The position numbers and the translations under genes were made by a program. A DNA stretch of 64,000 nucleotides from Stenocarpella maydis. Taxonomy: Eukaryota > Ascomycota > Sordariomycetes > Diaporthales > Diaporthaceae. Of this stretch, positions 32,719-44,500 are shown piece after piece; the first letter of the stretch is position 1; each line of letters starts with the position of its first letter. The DNA is taken from the NCBI GenBank assembly GCA_002270565.1, contig NQMI01000155.1, forward strand, positions 1 through 64,000, written 5' to 3'. The notes beneath the pieces were generated by a model, which saw only the letters and a program-made list of their open reading frames with translations, made no database searches and was not told the origin of the DNA.

Positions 32719-34589
32719 ATGACTTCAGCTTTGACAATTATTCTATCCTTTTCGTTGTCCACATACATTTTCCTATGGAGTCTCCTGCGAATTACCCAGT
32801 CCAAAGATGAACCTTTGGCTGTTGAAACCGCCTTGCCTTTTATTGGTCCAGCCGTTTCCATGTGGCGTAGGGGGAAGAACTACTGGCTTGGACCATACCG
32901 GTAAGGACTCCTCGAAAAGCTCCTCGAGCTTTGCCCCGTGTGCCATTATTCTCATACATGGCTGCTCGGATGGTTAATGGCTTGATAAAAAGTAACCTCC
33001 CTATCTATACTTTACGTCTTCCATGGGCCCGCCTGTATATAGTCCAGTCCACCGCCTTAATCCCGGCAGTCTAGAAACAGGTGCGCTACATCTCGTTCGC
33101 ATCAGTAATGGTGAAGATGGCCGGCGCGTTCATGGGCGGCAGCAAGAGGGCACAGGAGATCATCGGACGCGACCCACTCGAAGACCACGGCCACCTCGCA
33201 GGAGTGGCCAAGGTTATTCACTCGACTTTGCTTCCTGGGCCAAATCTGGATGCCTTGAATAGGAGGGCCGTCCACTTCGTCAGTGCTTCCATGGATGCGC
33301 TCGCTTCCCAGGTTGATGAAAAGGGGTATACTACGATAAATTTGTGCCAGTGGATTAGCCATCAAGTCATGATGGCTGCAAGCGAAGGCTTTTACGGACC
33401 CCAGAACCCCTTCCGGGACGATTCTGCTGTGCAGGCCTTCGGGTAAGAAAATATTCAGACTTCCCCATTATATCTGAAAGTGTGAAGTCATACTTATAAT
33501 CTTCCGTAGGGAATATGAGAAAGGAATCCTCCCGCTTATAACTAGTCCCCTGCCATCTATTACGGCAAGGCGTTATGTCTCAGCGCGCGAGGCATTGCTC
33601 AAGGCATATGTGACGTACTGTGAGGCTGAAGGCTACGAGAACCCTCAAGCATCAGCTTTTGTCCGTAATCGCCAGCACTATCTGTACTCGGAAGGTTTTG
33701 TCTCTTGAAGACAGCGCGCGGTGCCACATGGTGACCGCGATCGCGCTCCTCAGCAACACCATGCCTGCAACATTCTGGCTGATATATCACATCATTTCCG
33801 ACCCGGTCGTCCTGGAAGATTGCAGAGAGGAGCTTACGCGAATAGTTCAAATGGACGAAAACCTGAATGTCAAAATCGGTACTGACGCTGTGCGGAGTAT
33901 CGACATCGACTCTATCAGGCGTCAATGTCCGGTCTTGCTCTCCACGTTCAAAGAGGTGTTCCGCTACCACGTAAGGAATGGTATCTTCTTTACCACTCTG
34001 TACCTAATGCCTGTTTTCTTTCAAAATCTACCATTCTGGAACCTTGCAAACAATTACTAACACCGTCCAGGGGGTTGGCATCTCAATGCGAGTGATCCTA
34101 GAGGATCACGTGCTCGATGATCGATTTCTCCTCAAAAAGGGAGGCACACTTATGATTCCGGGAGTTGTACAGCACCAAGATCAGTCTGTTTGGGGCGACA
34201 GCGTGAACGAGTTCTACCACAAACGATTTGCTGGTGGAACAGGCGGGGCCAAAGGCAGCCGCCGGCTCGAGGCTTTGGCCTTTCGCGGATGCGGCGGAGG
34301 CTCGACGCTCTGTCCAGGGCGGCACTTTGCCGCCACGGAGATCATGACATTTGCCGCGCTATTCATCCTCCGATTCGAGTTGACGCCGGCCTCTGGGGAA
34401 ACTTGGTCGATTCCGAATGTGGAGAAGACTAATCCGGCGACCTCTATCCACCAGCCTGACCACGACGTGGAAGTTGATGTAAGGTTGCGGGACACGTATA
34501 GAGGCAAGTGGGAGGTCAAGTTGTCCGAGTCTGACGTGCCCATGGAGGTTTCAGCTGAGGATATGGCTGCACTTGACTCGGGGGCCTGA
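32719..34589 (+). pseudogene. Cytochrome P450 with in-frame stop and frameshift
   Basis: Exons 32719-32900, 32993-33442, 33510-33970 and 34071-34589. The N-terminal anchor (MTSALTIILSFSLSTYIFLW) is followed by NLPIYTLRLPWARLYIVQST, typical of the fungal CYP7/8-like group. The heme site FRGCGGGSTLCPGRHFA is intact. Two defects are visible. TAG at 33072-33074 sits in frame where the flanking residues (LIPAV, then KQVRYISF) predict Gln; CAG to TAG is also the RIP-type change. Around 33694-33702 the frame shifts by one base, between HYLYSEG and SLEDSARCHM. An intron cannot explain the frameshift (too short). Exon 1 to exon 2 also seems to lack a few residues. It lies about 1 kb from the PKS-NRPS 3' end. 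The family oxidises hydrophobic substrates at the ER. I infer a decayed tailoring enzyme unless these are sequencing errors. Confidence 0.85.
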
Positions 34590-34706
34590 TGTGAAGAGAG
34601 ATTAAGCGTCTGCTCAAATTGTTGGTCTACGCAGAGTTTGAAACCCCTGTAGAAGTAGTTTCTGTATGTGGAGTGTCGCAAAAAATCCCTGGTATGCACA
34701 GAAATT

Positions 34707-35060
34707 TTAATCGATTGCGTCTTTTCCCATGCTCAAAGCGTAATTCTTCAAAGTGTGTACCAAGTCCTCTCCTTCGGGAATGGTAAAAGTCCACGCCACA
34801 TCTGCTGGTTCATCATCTTCCCAAAAATAGAAAGAGATGTGTTGGAGATTTTTACCTGCAGTCGTCCTGTTGGAAAGCTGGAAAAGTGATCTAATCAAAA
34901 CGCGCGGGTTGCGGTCCATGTCAAACCGCGATATGGAAACCATGGACGCAGCTTGGAGGCGCGACAAGAGGGGTTGCCGAAGAACAAGGCCTACCCTGCC
35001 GTTTCGGGCCACTGCTGGCAGAAATCTGAACGAAATTATGGAGGAGGACTTGAGCAGCAT
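34707..35060 (-). CDS. Possible small hypothetical protein (117 aa)
   Basis: An open frame ends with a plausible globular stretch (ISFYFWEDDEPADVAWTFTI). No domain, signal peptide or homologue is recognised. It lies in the gap between the P450 pseudogene and the PKS-NRPS and overlaps no supported gene. Confidence 0.25.
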   Translation of the reverse strand: MLLKSSSIISFRFLPAVARNGRVGLVLRQPLLSRLQAASMVSISRFDMDRNPRVLIRSLFQLSNRTTAGKNLQHISFYFWEDDEPADVAWTFTIPEGEDLVHTLKNYALSMGKDAID

Positions 35061-35599
35061 TATGTTCCGACGTGACAGAAAGAACTGTTTGATATTGTTG
35101 GTTGGCCTGGGTCACGTATTCCAATACGTGATACTTGGCCAATTCAGTCAGCTGTAGTGTTTAGGGAAAGGTTGCAGCGAGGTTCAAACAACCTCTTAAG
35201 ACAGTCAACATAGCTAGCACCCCCCCCCCCCAGCCTTTTCCGTCCGCCCACCCACCTATTTGGGTATGCCCACTCAAAAATGCAAAAAACAAGGGAGAGA
35301 GGGAGGACCGAAGGGATGGGGGGGGCCCTAAGGGAGGGAGGAGGCTATAGGTGCTAGAATAAAGAGGTATAGCATTACTATTAGAGACATATGATGAGGC
35401 TATGATGAGGCTATGATGAGGCTCATGTCTTTGGGAATAGAGCACCTATAATCAGGTTCTTACCAGTGGTGATGCACGATATGTTGTTCAAAGTGGGGCA
35501 AATAGTACGCTCTGATTTGCTGCAGCCACTGCGCTAATAATCCAGCCCAGAGTTTCTGCCATAGTCGACGTCCCCCGGAGATGCCCTCTGATATCAAGC
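35061..35599. other. Intergenic with 11-bp tandem repeat
   Basis: Holds a 10-base C run near 35220, a G run near 35320 and three copies of the 11-bp unit TATGATGAGGC at 35390-35422. It forms the 3' flank of the PKS-NRPS. Confidence 0.6.
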
Positions 35600-38500
35600 T
35601 CAGGCCATGTCTCCCTTGACGAGCCTGGGAAACGCCAGCGGCGAACCGTTCTGGTCGGCACTGACCAGATACTCAGCCAACATGGGGTCCAGCCCTAGCT
35701 TCCTCGCCTCACCGACCCACTCGGTGAGCGGCATCGTCCTCACCGGCAGCTGTCCGCCCGCCTCGCCCTGCAGCTCCTTCACCACAGCCAGCGGGTATAC
35801 AATCTCCCCCGACTCAAACTGGTACCGGACCTCTGCCTCACCCCGAGCACCACCAGCTGCTGGGGCCGAGGAGGCTGCGGCCACGATGTCGTGGGCCACG
35901 TTCTCCACCGACACGAAGTCGAAGTACCCCCTCCACGCCCGCGACTCGGGCACCGCCTTCATCTCCTCGACGAACCGGAACAGGTTCCGCATCAGGTCCA
36001 GGTCCCCCGCGCCCTCGCCGACGATGCTGCTCGGCCGGTGCACCGTCACGGGCAGGCCCCAGGCATCAGCCGCCCGCTCGAGGACCCGCTCCGCCGCCCA
36101 CTTGGCCGCCGTGTAGCCGCCCGTCGCCAGGTCGCGGGCGTCCGCCGCGGGGGGCCACGCCGACGCGCTGACCTCGCCAAACGACGGCTCCTCCTCCTCC
36201 TCATCCCCCCCCTCTCCATGGCCGCCCAGCGGCCTCGCCAGCTGCGCCACGCTCGCGCTGCTGACGAGGTGCACCGGCACGCGGCGGGGCGCCGCCAGGG
36301 CGGCCAGGGCGCGCGTGCTGGCGACGTTGGGGCGGCGCAGCGTCGCGTACGTCTTGAGGAACGAGACGTCCGCGCCGTTGTGGATGACGACGTCGGCCTC
36401 GGCAAAGATGTCAGCGGCGAGCCGCGGCGGCAGGCCCAGGAGCCCCCCGTCGTCGGCGGCCAGGTCGCCTGCGTGCACGGTGACGCGCGGGTCCGAGGTC
36501 AGCACGGCCGGGAGTGGTCGCTCCCTGCGGGTGCGCGTCGCGATGCAGTGGATGCGGGTGAGGCCCGGCTGGCGGAGTAGCGCGCGGACGAGGTGCTGGC
36601 CTAGGAAGCCCGTGGCGCCAGTCAGCACGACGGTGCGGGGTGGCGAGGCCGGGGGTGTTGTCGCCGGGGGAATTAGTTGCGACTGTGATGGAGGGAGCGC
36701 GGTCTCCTCCTCCCAGTCGATGAGGACGCGTGGGGCTTGGTCTTGGCCCGAGTTGTCGCCCGAGAACAGGCTGGCCATGCCGGCAAGGGTGCTGAACTCG
36801 AAAATCTTGTGCAGTGCGGGCGCTTTTTCGTACTTCTTCTCGAGGAGACCCTGGAGGTTGACTAGGAGCAGCGATGTCCCTCCCACGTGGAAGAAGTCCG
36901 TGTCGGGACCTACGGAGTAGTTGCTGCTGACATCGGTGGGGATAACCTCCCTCCAGAGCTCCAAGACCTCAGCCTGCAGCGTTGTCAGGGCCGCCAGGCC
37001 GGCCTGATCTTTGCGCTCCTCGTTGGCCGCCCTGACTGGCAGGGCCTGTACCGCACGGCGGTCCAGCTTGTTGGAGCTGTTGAACGGGAGCCTGGCGATG
37101 GGCACGAGCACTGAGGGCTTCATGTGCTGAGCGAGCGGCAGACGGCTGGTCACCCGGGCTAGGAAGCTCGCCTCATCCTCGGTACCAGCGCCCGCAGAGG
37201 GGACCTTGTCAGTTACCACGTGGGCGACGAGGTATTGAGGTGCGGACTCGTCGTCTTGGCGCACCGAGACTGCCGCGTCGGTGATCCTGTTGCCCCCAGC
37301 CCGGAGGATGGCCGCCTCAATCTCCTCGAGGTGCATCCGTATCCCCCTGAGTTTTATCTGGGTGTCGCCCACGATGCGACCTTCAACGATGAGGCCGCCG
37401 TCAGATGCCAACCTCCCACGGTCTCCGGTCTTGTGCATTGTTCTCCATCCTCGAGCCTGGAATTCGGTCGACGCGTGGCTGTCACTGAGGAAAGCCTCGG
37501 ACGTGCGGGCTTCGTCCCTAAAGTACCCGAGTCCCACGCCCCCGCCGCCGATGCATATTTCCCCAGAGACTCCCACGGGCACGGGTCTGAGCTCCCGGTC
37601 AACTATGTAGAACGAGTAGTCGGGCCAGGTCGTTAGGGAGAGGTCGGGGCATTCGTCATCGGGAGTGTGGTACGGAATCTCGCGGGTATGCGATGTGAAG
37701 CTGGCCTCGGCAGGCCCATACACATTGAACAGGCGGAGCTCCAGCTTCCCGATGGACCGGAATGCCCTCAGCAGCGGCCTCGCCATGGGCTCACCACCAC
37801 ACCCCGCTACCCTCCACGCGGAGCCACTGAGGTACTCGCCGCCGGAACGAATCCATGCCATGTACTCGGTCGGGGTCCCCTGGGTGAATGTCACGCCCTC
37901 GTCCGCGATCAGCCGGGTCAGGCCGAACGCGTCGCCGCGCAGGTGGCTCGGCGCCACTACCAGCGTTCCGCCATTGGCGAGGGCCAGCAGCGCCTGCGAC
38001 AGAGACATGTCGAAACTGAAGGCTGCCTGCTGCAACATGGCATCGATGCCCTCTCGGAAGCCAAACTGCCTTGTTGCAACCTCGATGTTGTTCCGGAGCG
38101 ATGCGTGGCTGAGGCAGACTCCCTTTGGCCTTCCTGTCGATCCGCTCGTGTACAACACGGCGGCTGGCCCATCAGGACTGGCCTTGTTGATAGGCGGCTT
38201 GTGGTGCGGTGCATGTGCCATCGTCTTCGAGCCACGGGATTTGGAAACATCAATGGGAACGGAGGCAGACTTGAGCTCGCCGAAGACGGTGCGTGTGCTG
38301 TCGTCGATCAGGATGCAGCCTGGCTTGCATTCGCTGACAATCTCGGCCAGGCGGTCCGTGGTGCTCAGGCGTGGGTCGAGGGCCACGTAGATGGCGCCCA
38401 TCTTCCAGACGGCAAGGATAGAGCAGATGAAGTCCACTGAAGAGGCCTGCATCACACCAACCACGCCGCCGTCGACGCTCATGCTCCCGAGCTGGGCGGC

Positions 38501-41500
38501 GATGGCGTCGACGCGGCTTGCCATCTCGGCGTATGTGAGCTTGTATCCCTGTCCGTCCTTGAGAGCCAGCTGTCCCGGGTACTTGGCCGTCATCTCCTCA
38601 ATGCGGTGAGCGAGTGTCTCCGGCCAGGTGAAGTCATACAAGGGGCCGTGTCCCAGCATGAGGGCCTTGTCTACCGCCGCGGCGTCGTGCATCGCGGGGC
38701 GATTGAGCTGTGCGGCCGCATTCTTCGCGAAGGCCCCGAGGAGGTTGAAGTAATTGTCGAGCAGCGTGTTGGCGGCATCGAGATCATACAGATCCTGCTG
38801 CACGGCCAGGAGCACCAGGGAGTCCCCGCCGGGGTTCTCGACGATGTCCATGCTGATGTCGTAGCCAATCTGTCCGCCAGCGATCAGCTCACCAGAGCCG
38901 CTGCAGCCGCAGAAGGGCCGGGTCTCGACGATGCCGAGCCGGTAGTTCAGGAACGCCTGGAATAGAGGCGCATGCTCCGACGAGCGAGGGACGTTCAGCT
39001 CGTTGAGCAGGATGTCAAAGGGCACCTTTGAGTTCGCAAAGGCCTCCCGGGACTTCTGCCGCATCTCCCTGAGGGCCTCGCCAAAAGTCTGGGTGGAGGT
39101 CGCCGTGACGCGGAGAGGGAGCAGATTTAGGTAAAGGCCTATGGCTTCCATCGTCTCGGCCTCCTTCCTGTTGGCATCCGCGATACCGATGCACAAGTCC
39201 TCCTGGGCACTGCACCGAGCGAGGAGCGCCTTGAAGACGGCCAGGTAGAAGTGGAAGGCCGTGGCGTTGAATCTGCGGCAGGTATCCTTGATTGCAGCTG
39301 ATTGCTCTGCACTGACTCTGCGCCTGACCATGTGTGTTGCGTAGCTGATCCTTCTCGGCCGGGATCTCTGTTTTGACAGAGGCAACAGGGGCAACGGCTC
39401 GGGGACCGTGCGGAACTGGCCACGCCAGTAGTCGAGCTCTGGCATCCACTGGCCGGTCTTGTACTGCTTGGCCTCCCTCAGGCAAAAGTCAGGATACTGC
39501 ATGACCGACGCGTTGAATGGCTCGCCGTTGTACGCCTTCTCCAGGTCCCGGAAGAGCACCTCGAAGCTGATGCCGTCCATGTTGATATGGTGGTATCCAA
39601 GGACGAGGTAATGTTCTGTCGAGGACTTGGAAAGCAGTTGCATCCTCATGGTCTTCCCAGCCTCGAGGTCGTACACATTGTTCTTCATCATCTCGTACGA
39701 CTTGTTCACCTCTGCCTCGTCAGATATTGTGCCCGTTTCCAGCTGGAAGGCCGGTTGGCTCCAAATCTTTTGTACTGGGAAGTGATCCTCGATTTCAAAG
39801 GATGTGCGCAGGGCCTCGTGCTGTTGGCAGACCTTCTTCAGCGCCGTTGAGAAGTCTTGGACGCGCAGTGGTCCGTGAATACGCATGAGTGAGGTAATGT
39901 TGAAGGCGTGGGGATCTTCCACGTACGACCTCAGGAACCAAAACCGGGACTGGCCAAAGGATATGGGGACCACCCGCTGCAGACCAGGCTTGGGGGCCTC
40001 TTGGGATGTGGGGAGGGACGCCTCAGAGACGGTGTCGACCTCGGAGGAGACATTCTTCTCTGCATCGACTGATGGGGCGCCACTGGTTGACGACGTGGTG
40101 CTGGCGTCCGCAGCCCGAGTCTCGAGCTGCTCGGTGCTGGTTGACATGTCCATATCCGTCGCGGCCGGTGCCACCACGGTCGGGGGGGCCTCGACGTCGG
40201 CCTCGACGTCGGCATCGGATGGCTTCGCCCCGAGAGACGCGACCACTGTTTCTTGGATAAACTCGAGCAGCGCCCCGGCGGTACCGCCGTTCAGGATCTT
40301 GAGTACAGGTACGTCAATGGCAAGCTCCTTTAGGAACCAGGACCTCAGATCCACGGCAACAAGGGAGTCCATTCCGAGCGCCTCAAGCGAGACGCCTAGT
40401 AACTCAGTGTCTCCTTGTGCTTGCAGGGTAGATTGCAGCTTAGCAATGAACGCATCTTATTCGCGGAGTTAGCAAGGTGCTTCACAGCCCGGCGGCTTTC
40501 GAAAAAATTGACTAGGAAGCTTACCCTTTAGCACAGCCTGTGTCTCCGCCGGGGTCTTGGCCTCCTGTAGCTGCACTTTGATCGCCAGCCCCTGCTTCGA
40601 GGGGCCCGCACCCGTCGAAGCACCCTTGCCGGTCTCGAGGACGAGATGTTGGAATCTGGGATTGCTGAACCAGGTTATATCCGGACTCTCGTCGCTGTAG
40701 TGAAGACGCAGGCCCGTTGCGGTTGTAACAGACTGTTGCGAATCCGGCGGGCTGGCGAGGACCGCCTCGGCGAACATGGTGAGGAAGTCCTGCTCGCTCA
40801 TCCACATGTTCCCGACCGAGAACAGGTACTTTTGGTGCTCGAAGCTGAGCTTGCTCGTGACGGAGCCGTTGCCCATGATGGCGCCGATCTCCACGGATGA
40901 GCCGGCGACGCCCCGCCTGCGGCGTTGGGCGGCAAGGGAGTTCATAAACATGTTAGAGCCAGCGTATATGCTCTGCCCCGGGTTCCCAGACGTGCACGCT
41001 ATGGAGGACAGGAAGACAAACCAGTCCAGCGGCGTATTGTGGAAAATCTCGTCGAGGTAGATGCTTCCTTGCACCTTCGGCCCGAGGATGGTGTTCACCG
41101 TCTCGACTGTCGTATCGGCGAACATGGTGTCCTGGAGGACCATGGCACCTTGCGCAACTCCAGCTATGGGGGGCATGGTGGCTGTGATGGTCTTGAACGC
41201 TGAGTTTACCGCTTCTCTTTTGGTAACATCGCTGGATGAGAGAGGAAGATAGTCAGCACGGAGAAGAACAATGTTATCTAGACAGATTAAATTGCTGAGG
41301 ACACCTGGGACGACTCACTTCGGGAATATTTTGACCTTTGCGCCGAGAGCCTCCACGCCCTCCAGCCATTTCTCGTCGATACTTGGGTTTCGACTAGTCA
41401 TCACCACGAATCTGGCGCCCCGGTCCACCATCCACCGACAGAGGGACAAGCCGAGTCCGCCAGTGAGGCCGACCAGCCAGTACGTCTTATCCTTCTTGAA

Positions 41501-44500
41501 GCGCACTATCGAGTCCGCTGGCTGGATGCGAATGGCCAACTTGGAGGCAGAAGCCCAGTCAACCAGGCAGAGACCAGATGGAACGGGCTTCCCCTCCACC
41601 ACGTCCATCGGCGTCACCAAGGGGACCATGGGCGGTTCCGAAAAGCCCTGATCAGATCTAGCATGAGCCCAACAGACACGTAGAATATCAGGTACAGCAC
41701 AGTCGAGGCCAACGAACGTCGGCGTGCTGACAAGCGCCGAGCTATCGGTGAACGAGCCAAGGTTCTCATGCTGACACTTGGGTGGGACACACTTGGCCAC
41801 CAGTCGAGCCGCATCCTTGCTGCCGCCCGCCTTGTCGGACAGGTCGAGGAGACGGGACACCTTCGGAGGCAGGACCTTTTTCAAGCGCCTGGTTGAATCC
41901 AGAGGGTGAATGTGTATTGTGTCACGGTTCTGTCGCTCAGCCCTCGTCGTCAACAGCGTTGCACGGATGCCCTTCTCCGCGCATCGCCTGGCCAGCACCT
42001 CGGCCATTGAAGTTGTTGCATCGAGAACCACAAGGCTGTCGCCGAGTCCGAGGCCCTCTACTGCCGTCTGCGCCATCACCTGCTCGTACATTGACACCAG
42101 CGCCTGCTTACCCTGGTCCAGCGGCATGGTGCATGGCAATGTCCAGAGTCTGTCGACCTCGACGACCGACTTGTGCGAATCTGTGAATGCGAACACGTGC
42201 TTCCCAGTAGCATTATCGGTGCCGAGAACCAAGAACAGGTAGTCCGAGGACACCAGTCTCACTGATCGGAGCATGGCGTAGTTGACGGCGATGGACACAA
42301 CGTCGGGGCGAGTCTCGGCACAGACGGGGCCAAAGGTCTCCTGGAGTGCCAGAGACTGCCCCCGGGGTGCCAGAGTCATGTGCCGGAGCCGCGGGTCTAC
42401 TTCCTCCGTGAGGAAGCGCCTCTTTGCGTTGTAGCGAGCGTTGCGGCTCTTGCTCAGCCGGATACGAGGGACGAGGAACTGTCCGTCCTCAAACCTGAGC
42501 TCCGGCTCCTGGTACCAGGTCAGGGCGGGCGGCGATGGCTGCTGGTCCCAGGCGCCCGAGGCCTCAAACTGCAGCAACTTCTCTGCCAGTCTCTGCGCGT
42601 CTGCGTCTTCGGCCCGCATGAAGTCAAGAAAGCCGAGACGGACGTGCTTCATCTCGAGCACGATGGTCCTCCCGACGCCCATGACCATATTCGCGTGGGG
42701 GCTCTCACTAGAAGCACCACACGTGATCCAGTATATGTTCTTGGACTGCTGGAATATCTGCTTGAAGCCTTCGAGCTTCTGCGATGTCACGTGGCGGAAT
42801 ATGGGGCTGTCGAGCTCGACCAGCGACAACACAGTCCCCATGATGGGGAGGCCCTGGGCCGTGATCAACTCGATATCTGAAAGCACCGCGACCTGCTTAT
42901 AGTGCGGCTGCAGGAGTTTATGAAGCTCGTCAGTCAAAGGCTGCGCGCCGCCCACAATGGTCAGATACCCCGGATCCACGGAGGAGGCTGAGGGTGGTGT
43001 GCGGAGAGGCTGTCGCAGGAAGCTGGCGTGGTCATCAATAGCCTGGGTGAGGATCACCGACAGTGGGCCGAGTGGGTGGTGTGGTGTGAGAGTGTCCACA
43101 CCCGAGAAGCCCGTCTTGCGCATGAGCTCGTCCCATTGTTCTACACCTACACACGGCGAGTAAATGCGTCCTCCGTCATCGTCATCGTCGCAGCCAAGCC
43201 ACCAGCCCGGGAGGCCGCCGAAGATGAAACCGAACCGCAGGGGATCATTGTTGGTGATCTCCAGGAGGAGCAGGTACCCGCCAGGCTTGACCAGCCGGCG
43301 CAGCTGCGTCAGCGTGTTCTCTAGCTTCCGCGTTGCGTGTACGACCAGGTTTGCGACGACGACATCGAATGAGTGCTCCTCGTAGCCCTGCTCGGAAACG
43401 TCCTTCTCGATGTCCAGGGTCTTGAAGACCATCCTGGACTCGTAGGCGCGGAAGACCTCGCGGGCCTCCCCGAAGAACCCACTCGAGATGTCGGTGTATG
43501 TATACGAGGCGAAGGCATTGTCGAGCTTCCGCAGCAGGACCTTTGTGGCCCCGCCCGTCCCAGCGCCGACCTCCAGGATCTTCATGTGCGGGTACCGGTG
43601 CGTCAGGTGTGCCACCATGCGTGCGAGATCTTCGGTATACTGGGACATACCCATGGCGTCCACGTAGAATCTATTGAGCATGTTGTCTTTGACCATGGGC
43701 TCAAGGGCGTTGATCTTTCCCCTGAAAACGCTTGGGAGGTTCTCGCCGACCGCAGACATGATTTGCAGATCGATGCTGTCGGGGAACCTTGTGACAAGTT
43801 GGTGGATGTCGTCAACGGTGTCGCCCTCCCAGTCCTTGTGGATATGCCGCAGGCTCCCGGTCGCAACCCGCTCCTGCACATGGTCTGCCCACTCGAGGAA
43901 GCGGACATGGTGCTGGGCTAGGCCCTGGCGTGACTGGCCCGGTGGTAATTCACTCCTCAGGGTCCGCATGTAGAAGTAAGCAACGCGCTCCATTGCGTCA
44001 AACATTTCGGCCTCGATGGCCAGCCGCTCACCATGAAGCTCAAGGTTGGCTCCGGCGGGCGCCTCTGGCTTCCACACCACCTCAGAGAACAGGTGGAGGT
44101 CCTTTGCGGCAGACGCCGGCGAGAGCGGTTTCGTGTGAAGACCCTGCAGCTGGATCAAGGTGAACCGGCCGCACTGGGAGTACAAGTCGACATCACCACC
44201 AACATCTTGAACATCGTCGTCGATCAGCGCAACCGATGCCCAGAAGGGGAGCTGGGCCCCGGGGTTCAGCTGCTTGATGCAATGCGCAAAGTTGAACCGG
44301 ATGCAATCGACACCTGTGGGCAGATGGATACCCTGGAGTCGCGTGTCCCCGGGGAAGCAATAAGCCGCTAGTATCGACTGCACAGTGGCGTCCAGGGCTG
44401 CCGGATGGACCAGCATCTTTTCAAAGAATGCAGTTTGTTGAGGGATGGTCAGGAGGCCTGTTGCGGCTCCCATCCGGCGTTGCAGGTTCGTGAGAGCCTT

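Noticed and set aside
33001..33080. An intron that would skip the TAG in the P450 at 32719-34589
   Set aside because: The TAG could serve as an acceptor, but skipping would remove the conserved NLPIYTLRLP strand, and the frameshift at 33697 would remain.
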